From: Pseudomonas sp. Irchel s3f7
Lineage (GTDB): Bacteria; Pseudomonadota; Gammaproteobacteria; Pseudomonadales; Pseudomonadaceae
DNA: 64,000 nt
Direction of reading: 5' to 3'
Assembly: GCF_900187615.1 (NCBI RefSeq)
Contig: NZ_FYDO01000004.1
Coordinates: 62,001 to 126,000, forward strand
A program made the translations under genes and the position numbers. Shown piece by piece: positions 25,491 through 34,684 of the stretch; the first letter of the stretch is position 1; each line of letters begins with the position of its first letter. The notes below the pieces were generated by a model that was not told the DNA's origin, did not search any database, and saw nothing but the letters and a program-made list of their open reading frames with translations.

Positions 25491-26606
25491 CTAGTCACTC
25501 GGAGCCGCCGCACCCAGTGATTTGATCAGGGCGATGACAGCACCCAGTTCATCGTCTTTGAGAGTATAGGCCACCATGACCGGCGGGTAGCCCTGTACCA
25601 GTCGGGCCTTCGGATCGAGAATCGACTCTTTCAGGTAGGCTTCATCGACCTGCACACTGCTGCCATCGGCAAGCTGCTCGGTGCGGCCGTACAGCCCCTT
25701 CCATCCCGGGCCGAGACTGGCACTGCCATCCTGGCTATGGCAGGCCTTGCAGCCGAGTTGTTCGGCTAGCTGGCGGCCTTTTTCCAGCACGCTGTCGCGA
25801 CCGGGTTTGGCCGCTGTCGTCAATGTCTGCGCAAAAGTCGGTTGGCCTTTGAGCCATTGATCGAAGTCGCCCTGCTCTTCCACGATCATATGGCCGCGCA
25901 TGTTGTAGTGACCTACGCCACAGTATTCAGCGCAAAGGACTTCGTACTTTCCGGTTTTAGTCGGCGTAAACCAAAAGTACGACACCATCCCTGGCACCAT
26001 ATCCATCTTGCTGCGAATTTGCGGCACATAGAAATCGTGCAGGACATCTTTAGCGCGCAGCAAGACTTTCACCGGCCGATCGAGCGGAAGGCGAACTTCA
26101 TTATTCATGACAAGCACATCGTCCTGCCCTGCAGGATCCTTGGGATCAAGGCCGAAGGGATTGGCGGAATCAATAAACCTGATATCCGATTTGCCCAGCT
26201 TTGCGTCCTGGCCGGGAAAGCGAAAAGCCCACTGCCACTGCTGGGCGACCACTTCAAGTTCGTAAGCTTCTTTCGGCACACGGATGAAATCGTTGTAGAC
26301 AACCAGGCCTGGCGCCAACATCCCGGCAATGCCGACCGAAGTAATGATAATCAACCATAATTCCAGCTTTTTACTTTCTGGCTGATAGGCCGCCCTGGCG
26401 CCCTCCTTGTGTCGATACCGCATCACCGCGACCGCCATGAATACCGTGATGGCAATGAAAAATATTCCGCTGATGATCAGGGTGATGAACAGGGTGGTGT
26501 CTATGGACCCCCAGTTGGAAGCGGCCGGCGTCGCTTGCCAAGGCGCTAGTAGATGGAATAGCACTGATGCAATAACGATTAGTATCAGGACAATTGCTAT
26601 TGCCAT
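25491..26606 (-). CDS. coxB: caa3-type cytochrome c oxidase subunit II with fused cytochrome c domain
   Basis: The 371-residue protein has two N-terminal membrane helices, a periplasmic CuA domain with CAEYCGVGHYNMRGHM near residue 228 (all CuA ligands present), and a C-terminal class I cytochrome c domain with CKACH near 289. The fusion lets the oxidase receive electrons directly in its own c domain. It is the first gene of the oxidase operon; coxA starts 130 bp downstream. No separate cytochrome c or CtaG assembly gene is in this stretch, so assembly factors must be elsewhere. Confidence 0.95.
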   Translation of the reverse strand: MAIAIVLILIVIASVLFHLLAPWQATPAASNWGSIDTTLFITLIISGIFFIAITVFMAVAVMRYRHKEGARAAYQPESKKLELWLIIITSVGIAGMLAPGLVVYNDFIRVPKEAYELEVVAQQWQWAFRFPGQDAKLGKSDIRFIDSANPFGLDPKDPAGQDDVLVMNNEVRLPLDRPVKVLLRAKDVLHDFYVPQIRSKMDMVPGMVSYFWFTPTKTGKYEVLCAEYCGVGHYNMRGHMIVEEQGDFDQWLKGQPTFAQTLTTAAKPGRDSVLEKGRQLAEQLGCKACHSQDGSASLGPGWKGLYGRTEQLADGSSVQVDEAYLKESILDPKARLVQGYPPVMVAYTLKDDELGAVIALIKSLGAAAPSD

Positions 26607-26922
26607 TTGCTCTTCATCCTATTCCTGTTGTTCATTGGTTATGCATAAGCATCGCCACTGACCTACAAGCAGGGCTGACAAACACCACCCATCCGGGCGG
26701 TAAAGTCAGTAAGAAGTATAGAGCCCATCGGGTTGTACCGTGGGGTTGGCAAGCGAGGCGCGGTGACCGGCTATACTGAAATTCTGATGACGGACAGCAG
26801 TGATCGGCCAGAAGCGGCGCAAAAAATCGAACCCTGCCCTTGTGCAGTCATCCAACATACGTGATGGCGTTGAGCAGGAACGATAACGACAGATTCCAGC
26901 AATCCACATGGGAGGTTTCGTC
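26607..26922. other. Divergent control region between coxB and a small conserved gene
   Basis: This is 316 bp between divergent genes. It should hold the oxidase promoter, but I see no site good enough to name. No convincing gene is present. Confidence 0.4.
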
Positions 26923-27261
26923 ATGAGTGCCCTGACGATCGAAGGCTGGTGTAAAACCAGCGGCGCCCAAAAGTCCACCCCGATGGGGGAAGTCCATTTC
27001 TATGTCGACGGACCGCTGCATGTTCGTCTGGAGCAGGCCGAAGAGCGCTTGCAGAAGTCCCACGAGCCGGAAGCCATGGTCGATGTCGACATGGACTCGA
27101 TGGATTTGATCATGCCCGAGGGATACGCACCCTTGTCCGACTGCCAGATGCGCGTCTATCTGCAACACGAACGCGGACAGTTCCATCTGGTTGGACACCG
27201 AGCGAGTGACGGCAGCTTGATCTACACCAATGCGGTGTTGATTGATCAACTGCTTGAGTAG
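26923..27261 (+). CDS. Conserved hypothetical protein, 112 residues
   Basis: I chose ATG 26923 because GGAGG ends 7 nt upstream; an ATG at 26908 is too close to any ribosome site. The protein is acidic and soluble, with an alternating strand pattern and a DVDMDSMDLIMPEGYAPL segment. The end, FHLVGHRASDGSLIYTNAVLIDQ, looks like a beta sheet followed by a helix. No signal peptide, membrane helix or metal motif is visible. It stands alone and ends in a good terminator at 27344-27378. I do not recognise the family. Confidence 0.6.
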   Translation: MSALTIEGWCKTSGAQKSTPMGEVHFYVDGPLHVRLEQAEERLQKSHEPEAMVDVDMDSMDLIMPEGYAPLSDCQMRVYLQHERGQFHLVGHRASDGSLIYTNAVLIDQLLE

Positions 27262-27619
27262 CGGCTACGTGAATTTGGTACCGAACAAACATCAATATCG
27301 GGTACTGCTTTTGATTCACCGGTATTAGCCACTGTAGCGGGTCGACGGCAGTGTTTTCGCGCACTGCCGTCTTCTTGTAACGGTGGTGTCGCTGAGTCAG
27401 CACCGTCGTGACCAGTAGAATATCGGCCGCGCACCTCGCTGCGGCGCCAGATATTTGCCCTGAGTGGGGGGCCGAGCATCCCGGATTAGCCAGAAATCAG
27501 GTTAGAGTGTTCATCAATCTCTGTTCATAGCACCCTCCTCTCGATTCGCGTCATTGCGCCAAGCAATTCCAGCGGACGAACCGGGCAAAAAAAACCGTAT
27601 ATCAATCGTTGTTTGAAGA
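27262..27619. other. Intergenic region containing a terminator, no gene
   Basis: This 358-bp stretch holds the terminator at 27344-27378 and no convincing gene. An AT-rich segment just before 27620 (tatatcaatcgttgtttgaag) probably contains the promoter of the kinase-like gene. Confidence 0.45.
27344..27378 (+). terminator. Intrinsic terminator
   Basis: GACGGCAGTG (27344-27353) and CACTGCCGTC (27362-27371) form a perfect 10-bp stem with the loop ttttcgcg, followed by ttcttgt. It is 83 bp after the gene at 26923-27261. Confidence 0.8.
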
Positions 27620-28237
27620 ATGAATCGTCCGCTGTTTGTTTCTCTAGATGGGCCCAAGGGAACCGGCAAAACCACACTGCTGGAGGCCATTACGAAAGTA
27701 CTGAGGGCAGACAACAAAAAGGTGATCCGCCTTTGCGAGCAAAAAAGCGATCCCGATAGGGGCGAAACAATGGCCCTCGTGAACAGGCTCGTCAGAAATC
27801 CCACCCGGGATCTGGAGTTGAGGGTTTGTGAGCGCTTTGCTGATAGCCGTACCTGGATTTCCCGGCACGTGCTGACTAAACAGCCACCAGGCAGCATCAT
27901 CCTGATCGATCGCTGGTACCCGTCTGACGCCGCGTTTCGCCGGATAGTCCCGTTTGCAGAGATTCTTCAGTTGAACATTGATCGAAACGTGCGAGTGCCA
28001 GACCTGCATGTCGGGGTTGTCACCGCCCCTGATATTTCATGGGCCAGGGCAACGGCACGACGGCGTGGGCTGAGCAGTACCGTGATCCATAAGCTGGAAG
28101 AACATGTCGCTTGTACCAAGGCATTCGAGCGAGCGATTGCAGATCACGGCTGGGTTTTATGCCGTAATGAAGGAACGATCGAAGACGCAACGATGCAGGT
28201 GACTTCTGAGATCTATAGAGTCCTCGATGCCCGTTAG
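27620..28237 (+). CDS. Thymidylate-kinase-like P-loop kinase
   Basis: The 205-residue protein has the thymidylate kinase layout: the P-loop GPKGTGKT at residues 11-18, the CEQKSDPDRGE region where the Glu/Arg of the DR(Y/F) neighbourhood begins, the ILIDRWYPSDAAFR motif near 95-108, and a TARRRG LID-like segment near 152. The housekeeping tmk gene normally lies beside holB, which is absent, so this is probably an accessory paralogue of unknown nucleotide preference. The ATG at 27620 has ttgaag upstream. The next gene is convergent. Confidence 0.75.
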   Translation: MNRPLFVSLDGPKGTGKTTLLEAITKVLRADNKKVIRLCEQKSDPDRGETMALVNRLVRNPTRDLELRVCERFADSRTWISRHVLTKQPPGSIILIDRWYPSDAAFRRIVPFAEILQLNIDRNVRVPDLHVGVVTAPDISWARATARRRGLSSTVIHKLEEHVACTKAFERAIADHGWVLCRNEGTIEDATMQVTSEIYRVLDAR

Positions 28238-28284
28238 GCGAAGTTCGCTGCGCCGGCCTGTTCCGGGTTATGCGCCCTACGGTA

Positions 28285-29106
28285 CTAGCGCTGGTTGCGA
28301 TAGCGCTCGGTCAAGGACTGCACGAGGGTGACGTAGGATTGCGTCTCGGCGTAGGGAGGCACCCCGTTGTACTCGGCCACGGACGCTTCGCCAGCGTTGT
28401 AGCCTGCCAACGCCAGCATCTGGTTGCCGTTGAAGCGCTTGAGCAGCCAGGCCAGGTAGCGCACGCCGCCACGAATGTTCTGTCGTGCGTCGAACGGATC
28501 GTCCACGGCAAAGCGCTGGGCGGTGGCGGGCATCAACTGCATCAACCCCTGGGCACCGGCCTCGGAAATGGCGTTGGGCCGAAACGCCGATTCGGCATGT
28601 ATCACTGCGCGGACCAGCGCCCTGTCGACACCATAATGACCCGAAGCAGCTTCGATCTCCCGCCGATAGGATTGGGTGTCCAGGCGCAGTGAGGCAACCT
28701 TGAAATTCTTCGGCGCCATGCACAGATAGCAGCCCTTGATGACATAGAGCTCAAGGGCATCGACCCGTGCGGAGATCCCGACGGGGCGCCGGCTCACATA
28801 TTGACGAACACCCCTGTGGATGAAGGTGAACACCCGAATCCGCACCGCGCCTGAGTCGTCGTCCCGCACAACCCGTGGCACGGCCATTGCCTTGGCACCG
28901 ACACCGGCGCCGGCGCCGGCGCCCGCCATGCCATTCAGGCGAGTGCAGCGGGCGCTGGCGATGGCTTGGCTGGTGTAGCTGATGGCGCCGTCCCTGGCTT
29001 GGCACTTGAACATGGCGCTGGCGCACAGTGGAACGACCAGCAAGGCCAGCTCGATGCAGCCAAGAAGGCTCTTGCGAGCCCATCGCCGTGCTCTGGAACT
29101 CATCAC
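28285..29106 (-). CDS. Secreted lytic transglycosylase (SLT domain) with DUF4124 N-terminus
   Basis: The 273-residue protein has a signal peptide (LALLVVPLCASA) and then a DUF4124-like strand pair (MFKCQARDGAISYTS). A glycine/alanine-rich linker from repeated gccggc triplets (GAGAGAGVGAK, about 62-72) precedes an SLT domain: AVIHAESAFRPNAISEAGAQGLMQLMP holds the catalytic Glu, with AGYNAGEASV and the YV motif after it. Such enzymes cut peptidoglycan in the periplasm to give 1,6-anhydro ends. A cluster of cysteines (GCYLC) lies before the catalytic domain. The gene stands alone. Confidence 0.88.
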   Translation of the reverse strand: MMSSRARRWARKSLLGCIELALLVVPLCASAMFKCQARDGAISYTSQAIASARCTRLNGMAGAGAGAGVGAKAMAVPRVVRDDDSGAVRIRVFTFIHRGVRQYVSRRPVGISARVDALELYVIKGCYLCMAPKNFKVASLRLDTQSYRREIEAASGHYGVDRALVRAVIHAESAFRPNAISEAGAQGLMQLMPATAQRFAVDDPFDARQNIRGGVRYLAWLLKRFNGNQMLALAGYNAGEASVAEYNGVPPYAETQSYVTLVQSLTERYRNQR

Positions 29107-29493
29107 ATCGCTCCGCGCCGAATGCGCCGATCAGGCCTGGGGCGCCTGGCCCGGGTGCTGCCTTTGCAGGGCTCATTCTGGGTGACCCGCCCTTTGTTCT
29201 GTTATACCCCTTGTAACCGGCCTTGGAACTTGCGTTGACGTACGGACTGCCGGCGTGGCCGTTATTTGCCCTTCACGACAGGCGGAAACCGACCAGTAGC
29301 CGACCTTGCAAACCTCCATCTGAAGTGGATAGCCGCATTAAGGTCGTTTCACTGTCGGTCGCAGATCTTGTTACACGATGCGAAGCAAATCTGATACGAA
29401 ATGCGTCAGTCAGCAGAGTGATCCATTATCGATTCCTGCTGACTGAGCTTTAATTGACTGACTCTGTGTTCAACGCTGAATACATTACTGGAC
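29107..29493. other. Intergenic region with one inverted repeat, no gene
   Basis: This 387-bp stretch between the transglycosylase start and the end of the ABC operon has no convincing gene. TCAGTCAGCAG (29406-29416) and CTGCTGACTGA (29436-29446) form a perfect 11-bp dyad around 19 nt, and a further tgactgactctg follows. It is 47 bp after the ATPase stop and may end that operon's transcript. Confidence 0.5.
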
Positions 29494-30285
29494 TTAGTGC
29501 CCCAGTATTTTCGACAGGAAGAGTTTTGCCCGCTCCGAAGATGTCCCGTTAAAGAATGCTTCAGAGGATGTGTCATCAATGATCATCCCCTCTTCCATGA
29601 ACACCACCCGATCTGCCACCCGTCGAGCAAAGCCCATCTCATGGGTGACCACCATCATCGTCATGCCGTCCTTGGCTAGCGACACCATTACGTCCAGCAC
29701 CTCGTTGATCATCTCAGGGTCCAGCGCCGAGGTTGGCTCATCGAAGAGCATGATGACCGGATCCATCGATAACGCCCGGGCGATGGCAACACGCTGCTGC
29801 TGACCTCCAGAGAGCTGTGCCGGATACTTGTGGGCATGCGCGCTGAGGCCCACACGTTCAAGCAATGCCAGACCTTTGGCTTTCGCATCGTTTGTCGCAC
29901 GATGGAGCACCTTCGTTTGTGGCAACGTCAGGTTCTCGATGATCGACATATGGGGGAACAGCTCGAAATGCTGAAACACCATACCCACTTGCTGGCGCAA
30001 CTTTGGCAGATCCGTTTTTGCACTGCCGATCGATTGCCCATTCACCAGGATTTCGCCTTTCTGAAAAGACTCAAGTCCGTTTACCGTCTTGATCAATGTC
30101 GACTTGCCTGAACCTGAAGGCCCGCACACCACTACAATTTCGCCTTTACTCACGTGCGTCGAGCAGTCTTTGAGGACTTGCAAATTTCCGTACCATTTAT
30201 TGATTCCGCGCATTCTGATGCAGTGTGGCTGAACATCTGCAGAGAAGCGGGAAACCGATGCCACAGCGGCGTTAGTCTGAATCAT
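29494..30285 (-). CDS. Amino-acid-type ABC transporter, ATP-binding protein
   Basis: The 263-residue ATPase has Walker A GPSGSGKST near residue 57, Q-loop QQVGMVFQHFELFPH, signature LSGGQQQR, Walker B VIMLFDEPTSALDP and switch histidine VVTHEMGFAR, typical of GlnQ/HisP-type polar amino acid importers. Its start overlaps the stop of the ureohydrolase gene by 4 bp (ATGA), so it belongs to the same operon as the two permeases and the binding protein upstream. Confidence 0.93.
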   Translation of the reverse strand: MIQTNAAVASVSRFSADVQPHCIRMRGINKWYGNLQVLKDCSTHVSKGEIVVVCGPSGSGKSTLIKTVNGLESFQKGEILVNGQSIGSAKTDLPKLRQQVGMVFQHFELFPHMSIIENLTLPQTKVLHRATNDAKAKGLALLERVGLSAHAHKYPAQLSGGQQQRVAIARALSMDPVIMLFDEPTSALDPEMINEVLDVMVSLAKDGMTMMVVTHEMGFARRVADRVVFMEEGMIIDDTSSEAFFNGTSSERAKLFLSKILGH

Positions 30286-31244
30286 TTGTCGAAGTACCCC
30301 GCGCGAATAGAGGCGCCGATCAGATTGACAATCAAGCGTCCCGCCGTCACGCAGGTGAGGTTGCTTGCGTTGTCTTTACCCGGCTGGATTTCAACGATAT
30401 CCATACCGACTACCCGTCCTTTTTTCACCAATCCGTGAATCAGTTTGCGTGCCTGTAAAAAAGTCACGCCACCTGGGGCCGGACCATCTACAGCGGGCAT
30501 GATGGTTGGATCGAGGCCGTCGGCATCAATGGTCAAGTAGTAGTTCCCACCATCGGGAATTCGCGAAAGTACTGCGTCCATGCCGATCTCATGCAGTTCA
30601 TAGGCACTGATTAACTCCGCACCATACTCGCGCGCGACCTCAAGATCTTCGGGGCGTGCGCTACCTTGGGCGCGCAGTCCGATCTGGAAGATTTGGCCGA
30701 CATGGGCCATTTCGGAGGCTCGACGTATTGGGCTGGACAACCCTTCCCGAATCCCGTTCACGTCGTCGCGCCAGTCAAGGTGCGCATCGATATGGATGAT
30801 GGTGATCGGGTCGAGACTGTCGTAGGCCCGTAAAACCGGCGTAGTAATTCCGTGGTCACCGCCAAGGATGACGGGTAGCGCTCCGGCTTTGAGAAGCTGG
30901 CGTACGGCCTGCTCGGCACGCTCATAGTGCTCACCCGGTTTGGCGACATCTGGCAAGACATCACCACAATCGATGAATCGGATATCGCTACGGCCTTGCA
31001 GCAACGGGCCATCGATATCGAAATCATAATGCCGTGGATCACGCACCATACGGTCAGTGAGCTGACGTATTGCTAGTGGTGCATTGGTCTGGTCGTTGGT
31101 ATATGAGCGCGGGCCGTAAGGCGAACCAAAAGGCATGCCAAGCACCGCAATATCCGCCTGTTGAAGGTTGTCCAGATCGGTCATCAGTTCTGAATAAAGC
31201 AGGGTCTGATGGCTGGTACGTGGGGCGACGGTCAGGTTCTTCAT
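30282..31244 (-). CDS. Arginase-family ureohydrolase (agmatinase/guanidino-acid hydrolase)
   Basis: The 320-residue enzyme hydrolyses a guanidino compound to urea and an amine. All six Mn ligands are visible: His131 in GGDHG, Asp153, His155 and Asp157 in DAHLD, and Asp240 and Asp242 in DADGLDP. Length and the SPIRRASE loop place it with agmatinases and guanidinobutyrases (SpeB/GbuA/GpuA) rather than arginases. I chose ATG 31244 after AGGAG. It is inside an ABC importer operon, between the permease and ATPase genes, so the imported solute is probably its substrate. Which guanidino compound it takes cannot be read. Confidence 0.9.
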   Translation of the reverse strand: MKNLTVAPRTSHQTLLYSELMTDLDNLQQADIAVLGMPFGSPYGPRSYTNDQTNAPLAIRQLTDRMVRDPRHYDFDIDGPLLQGRSDIRFIDCGDVLPDVAKPGEHYERAEQAVRQLLKAGALPVILGGDHGITTPVLRAYDSLDPITIIHIDAHLDWRDDVNGIREGLSSPIRRASEMAHVGQIFQIGLRAQGSARPEDLEVAREYGAELISAYELHEIGMDAVLSRIPDGGNYYLTIDADGLDPTIMPAVDGPAPGGVTFLQARKLIHGLVKKGRVVGMDIVEIQPGKDNASNLTCVTAGRLIVNLIGASIRAGYFDK

Positions 31245-31269
31245 AAAAACTCCTAAATGATGGGATTTT

Positions 31270-31932
31270 CTAGCGATGCCGCCAGTGTCTTTCACGGGCT
31301 TCCAGTGCTTGGCCAAGCGCATCGAGGACAATGCTCGACAGCCAATAGAGCAATGCAGCGGTGCCTAACACTTCGAGATAGGCGAAGGTGTCAGCGGTCA
31401 TCAGGTTGCTCTGATAGGTCAGCTCAGGAAGACTGGTTACCGAGAAGATCGCGGTGTCCTTGAACATCATGATGATCAGGCTGGTCGTAGGCGGGATCAG
31501 GTAGCCGAAGCTTTGCGGTACGACCACGTAGCGCTGAACCTGCCAGACGGAAAACCCCAGCGACCGCGCTGCACGCGCCTGGCCGGCAGGCACGCTCTTC
31601 AAGGCGGCACGCAGGATTTCACTGAAATATCCGGCCGTGTAGAACGCCGTGGCACCAATGGCGATCGCAAACGATGAGGCTTGCACTCCTAGCTGCGGCA
31701 GGCCGAAAAACAGCAGGTACACCACGATCAGGAATGGAACATTTCGGACAAGTTCGACATAACAACGGGCAAACAGCCTTGGCAACCAATGCTGGGCATC
31801 GGCCATGTAAGCGAACAAAGCACCGATCAACATCCCCAGCGGAATTCCTATGGCACTGACCGTCGCGGTGATTTTCAGCCCCTGCAGCAACGCCGGGATT
31901 GCGTGGCTGATCACTTCAATATCAATGGGCAT
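31270..31932 (-). CDS. Amino-acid-type ABC transporter permease
   Basis: The 220-residue permease has about five membrane helices and the HisMQ-type pattern: FARCYVELVRNVPFLIVVYLLFFGLP near residue 55, then AYFSEILRAALKSVPAGQARAARSLG, the EAA-loop region that contacts the ATPase, and VVPQSFGYLIPPTTS. It overlaps the preceding permease gene by 11 bp. The two permeases together form the membrane channel of the importer. Confidence 0.92.
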   Translation of the reverse strand: MPIDIEVISHAIPALLQGLKITATVSAIGIPLGMLIGALFAYMADAQHWLPRLFARCYVELVRNVPFLIVVYLLFFGLPQLGVQASSFAIAIGATAFYTAGYFSEILRAALKSVPAGQARAARSLGFSVWQVQRYVVVPQSFGYLIPPTTSLIIMMFKDTAIFSVTSLPELTYQSNLMTADTFAYLEVLGTAALLYWLSSIVLDALGQALEARERHWRHR

Positions 31933-32602
31933 TTGGCATTACCTTGGCAATGCGGCGCTCGATGAGTCGCGAGATCGACGAAGCGCACAGCAGAATAAGG
32001 AAGTAAACGATCGCTGTTGCACTGAACACTTGCAGTGGCAGATCGCTTTGCAGCGTCGCGTTACGAGCCACGGTCGCAAGCTCACTGACAGCGATGACCG
32101 ACAGCAGCGATGAGGCTTTGAGCAGTACGGTGTACTCGTTGGTCAGCGGCGGAATGGAACGATGGAACATCTGCGGCAACAGCACGTAACGCCACTTTTG
32201 ATGAGCGCGCATTCCCAGTGCCTGGGCTGCAGCCACCTGACCTCCAGGAATCGAAGTCAAAGCGCCTCGCAGGATTTCACTGATGTAAGCCGCCGTGTTC
32301 AAAGACAGGGCGAGGATCCCCGCTTCGAGTGGTGTCAGCTCAATACCGATCAGGCTCGGCAAAACGAAATACGCGATAAGCAACTGGATCAACAACGGTG
32401 TGCCGCGGATGGCACTGACGTAGACCATCACTGCGTATCGGAAAATTGGACCTGCGGCGACTCTAAGGAGAAGTAAAAGGACGCCGAGCCCGAGCCCTAT
32501 CAGAAAAGCCAGGCTACTTGCGATAAGTGTTGTCGCTGCTCCTTGTAGTAGCCCATCGAAAAAGGGTCCTAGTGCGGTGTGTGCACTCAACCAGCTCGTC
32601 AT
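31922..32602 (-). CDS. Amino-acid-type ABC transporter permease
   Basis: The 226-residue permease of the HisMQ family has YVSAIRGTPLLIQLLIAYFVLP near residue 60, AYISEILRGALTSIPGGQVAAAQALG as the EAA loop, and LLPQMFHRSIPPLTNEY afterwards. It lies 15 bp after the binding-protein gene and overlaps the second permease gene. It pairs with the product of 31270-31932. Confidence 0.92.
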   Translation of the reverse strand: MTSWLSAHTALGPFFDGLLQGAATTLIASSLAFLIGLGLGVLLLLLRVAAGPIFRYAVMVYVSAIRGTPLLIQLLIAYFVLPSLIGIELTPLEAGILALSLNTAAYISEILRGALTSIPGGQVAAAQALGMRAHQKWRYVLLPQMFHRSIPPLTNEYTVLLKASSLLSVIAVSELATVARNATLQSDLPLQVFSATAIVYFLILLCASSISRLIERRIAKVMPNAH

Positions 32603-32617
32603 TACCTGACCCTCCCT

Positions 32618-33469
32618 TTAGAGGGCCGCTTCAGGCAGATACCCTGAAGTCGGTAATGTCATCGTTTCGCCGAACCATTTTTTTTGCAGTTCCGCCAACT
32701 TGCCCGTCGCACGCATCTCATCAAGGGTTTCGTTGATAAAGGTGCGTACTTCAGGATTTTTAGCATTGACTACCCAAGCCAACAGCTTGGCATCGCCGAC
32801 CTCGCCAACCGTCTTATAAACGTCTGGCTGACGACGCATTTGCACAGCCAATACGTTGCTGGGTAGAACACCCACATCGATCGAGCCATTGGCAATCGCC
32901 AAGCCGACATCGGGATAGCCCTGGAACAGTTTGAGGTCAGCGTAGCCCTGCCCTTTGCCGGCCTTGAGTGCTCGCTCGTATTCCTGCAGTGCTTGTTGGG
33001 CTGAAGAACCCATCTGGGTTCCCACCACTTTGCCTGCTACATCCTCGGGCTTGCTGATAGTGGTGTTGTCCGCCTTGACGACGAACAATGAGCGGACAAT
33101 ACCGATGGGCTGACTGAATGCGAACCGTTTGGCACGCTCCGGTGTGATCCCGACGGAAGTGGCCACGAAATCAAATTTGTTGCTCATCAATCCGGGAAGC
33201 AAACCGTTGAACGGCAAGTTCAACTGCTCCAGCTCGACGCCGAGTTTGGCGGCCATCAGTTCCAGAATATCGTGGCCGTAACCCACCACCTTGCCGTTTT
33301 CAACGAACTCATAAGGTTCGTAAGCGGCTTCGGTGCCCACTGTCAGCTTGCCACGTTGCTTGATGTCGGCAAGCGTACCTGCCTGGGCTAATGCGAAGCT
33401 TGATGTGCAGATAACCAGCGAGGTCAAGAGCACGGTTTTGACGATGCTTCGGCGACTGAGTGTTGTCAT
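32618..33469 (-). CDS. Periplasmic solute-binding protein of amino-acid ABC transporter
   Basis: The 283-residue SBP family 3 protein has a Tat-like or Sec signal peptide (MTTLSRRSIVKTVLLTS to ALAQA) and the family pattern: GKLTVGTEAAYEPYEFVENGKVVGYGHDI, then LMSNKFDFVATSVGITPERAKRFAFSQP. It captures the solute in the periplasm for the two permeases downstream. I chose ATG 33469; the frame stays open 54 bp further upstream. It is the first gene of the importer-ureohydrolase operon and is divergent from the LysR gene. Confidence 0.92.
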   Translation of the reverse strand: MTTLSRRSIVKTVLLTSLVICTSSFALAQAGTLADIKQRGKLTVGTEAAYEPYEFVENGKVVGYGHDILELMAAKLGVELEQLNLPFNGLLPGLMSNKFDFVATSVGITPERAKRFAFSQPIGIVRSLFVVKADNTTISKPEDVAGKVVGTQMGSSAQQALQEYERALKAGKGQGYADLKLFQGYPDVGLAIANGSIDVGVLPSNVLAVQMRRQPDVYKTVGEVGDAKLLAWVVNAKNPEVRTFINETLDEMRATGKLAELQKKWFGETMTLPTSGYLPEAAL

Positions 33470-33597
33470 GATGCGGTCCCCCATTTCTTGGAGTGTTGTA
33501 TTTGTGAAGGTTGCTGGAACCAAATTAGCCAGCGCGAAAGCACAAGTAAAATCACTTTATTGGCAATATGGTCTTGGAATCTGATACCTTTTTTCCC

Positions 33598-34503
33598 ATG
33601 AACCGATTCGACCTGACCGAGCGTGACTTACGTTCTCTGCGTATTTTCTGTGCTGCCGCTGAAGCCGGTGGATTTGCTGCGGCTGAACGCCGGCTAAATA
33701 TGACCAAAGCCTCCATCAGCAGGCATATCAAGGAGGTAGAGGAGCGCTTGGGTGTGCGCCTCTGCGAGCGAGGTCCGGCAGGGTTCAAGCTGAGCGCGGC
33801 AGGGAGGGTGGCGCTGGAGTTGACGACTAATGCCCTCAACTCTCTTGAACGAATCAAGCCTGAAATTGATGCGGTACGTGCTGTGATATCCGGCACCGTC
33901 TCGATTGGTACTGTCGAGCACATGCTCGCCGATCCGAATTGCCGACTGACCGAAGCGCTGAAAGAACTGAGACGACGGGCACCTAATGTTCAGGCAGAAG
34001 TCGCCGTGATGACCTTTGCCAATTTGAACCAGGCACTGCGCGAACGCCGGGTGCAGGTGGCCATTCGTGGGATGTACAGAAAAGAGCGAGTCTTTCATTA
34101 CCAAAAGCTGTTCGTCGAAGAGCACCGCGTGTATGTGGCGAATCAAGCGCGGAGCGAGAAACAGCTTCGCCCTCAATTGGTTTATCGACCGCATCCCTTC
34201 GTCGAAGAAACGCTGGCTGCGCATGGTTTTGAACGTGGGCCCGAAGCCGCAGGACTGGAAGCGATCGCGATGCTTGTTGAAGGTGGAGGCTATGCCGGGC
34301 TGCTACCCGAGCATTATGTCGAACTCATTGCCCCGCGCTTCGACTTGCGGGAGTTACCGGACAGCCCCGTGTTCCATAACACCATCTGCGCAATAACCGA
34401 GGCTTCTCGCCCTCTGTCACGAAGCGCAGAGCTTTTTCTAGAGATCCTTGAAGAATTGCATGCAAGCGACTCCTCCATCTCGAATCGATATGGAGCCAGA
34501 TAG
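33598..34503 (+). CDS. LysR family transcriptional regulator
   Basis: The 301-residue protein has the winged helix LTERDLRSLRIFCAAAEAGGFAAAERRL followed by KASISRHIKEVEERL, then a shorter-than-usual effector half. ATG 33598 starts just before the conserved helix; ATG 33568 is possible. It is divergent from the ABC importer-ureohydrolase operon with 128 bp between, and probably senses the imported guanidino compound or its product. No clear T-N11-A dyad was found in the spacer. Confidence 0.87.
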   Translation: MNRFDLTERDLRSLRIFCAAAEAGGFAAAERRLNMTKASISRHIKEVEERLGVRLCERGPAGFKLSAAGRVALELTTNALNSLERIKPEIDAVRAVISGTVSIGTVEHMLADPNCRLTEALKELRRRAPNVQAEVAVMTFANLNQALRERRVQVAIRGMYRKERVFHYQKLFVEEHRVYVANQARSEKQLRPQLVYRPHPFVEETLAAHGFERGPEAAGLEAIAMLVEGGGYAGLLPEHYVELIAPRFDLRELPDSPVFHNTICAITEASRPLSRSAELFLEILEELHASDSSISNRYGAR

Positions 34504-34684
34504 AAAACGAATGGTTCAGTTAGTCGAGTTGTCACCCTTCGCGAAGAAGGTAGTGAACAGGTCAGTCAAGATCTCACCATGAGTCAGATCCTGCGGCGAT
34601 CTTGGGCCTGATATTTCAAGTGTTGCTCCGCGATTTTTTGCCCTTGCTATGCTCACAGCATCTGTTTCTACAGAGGCGAGCAGC

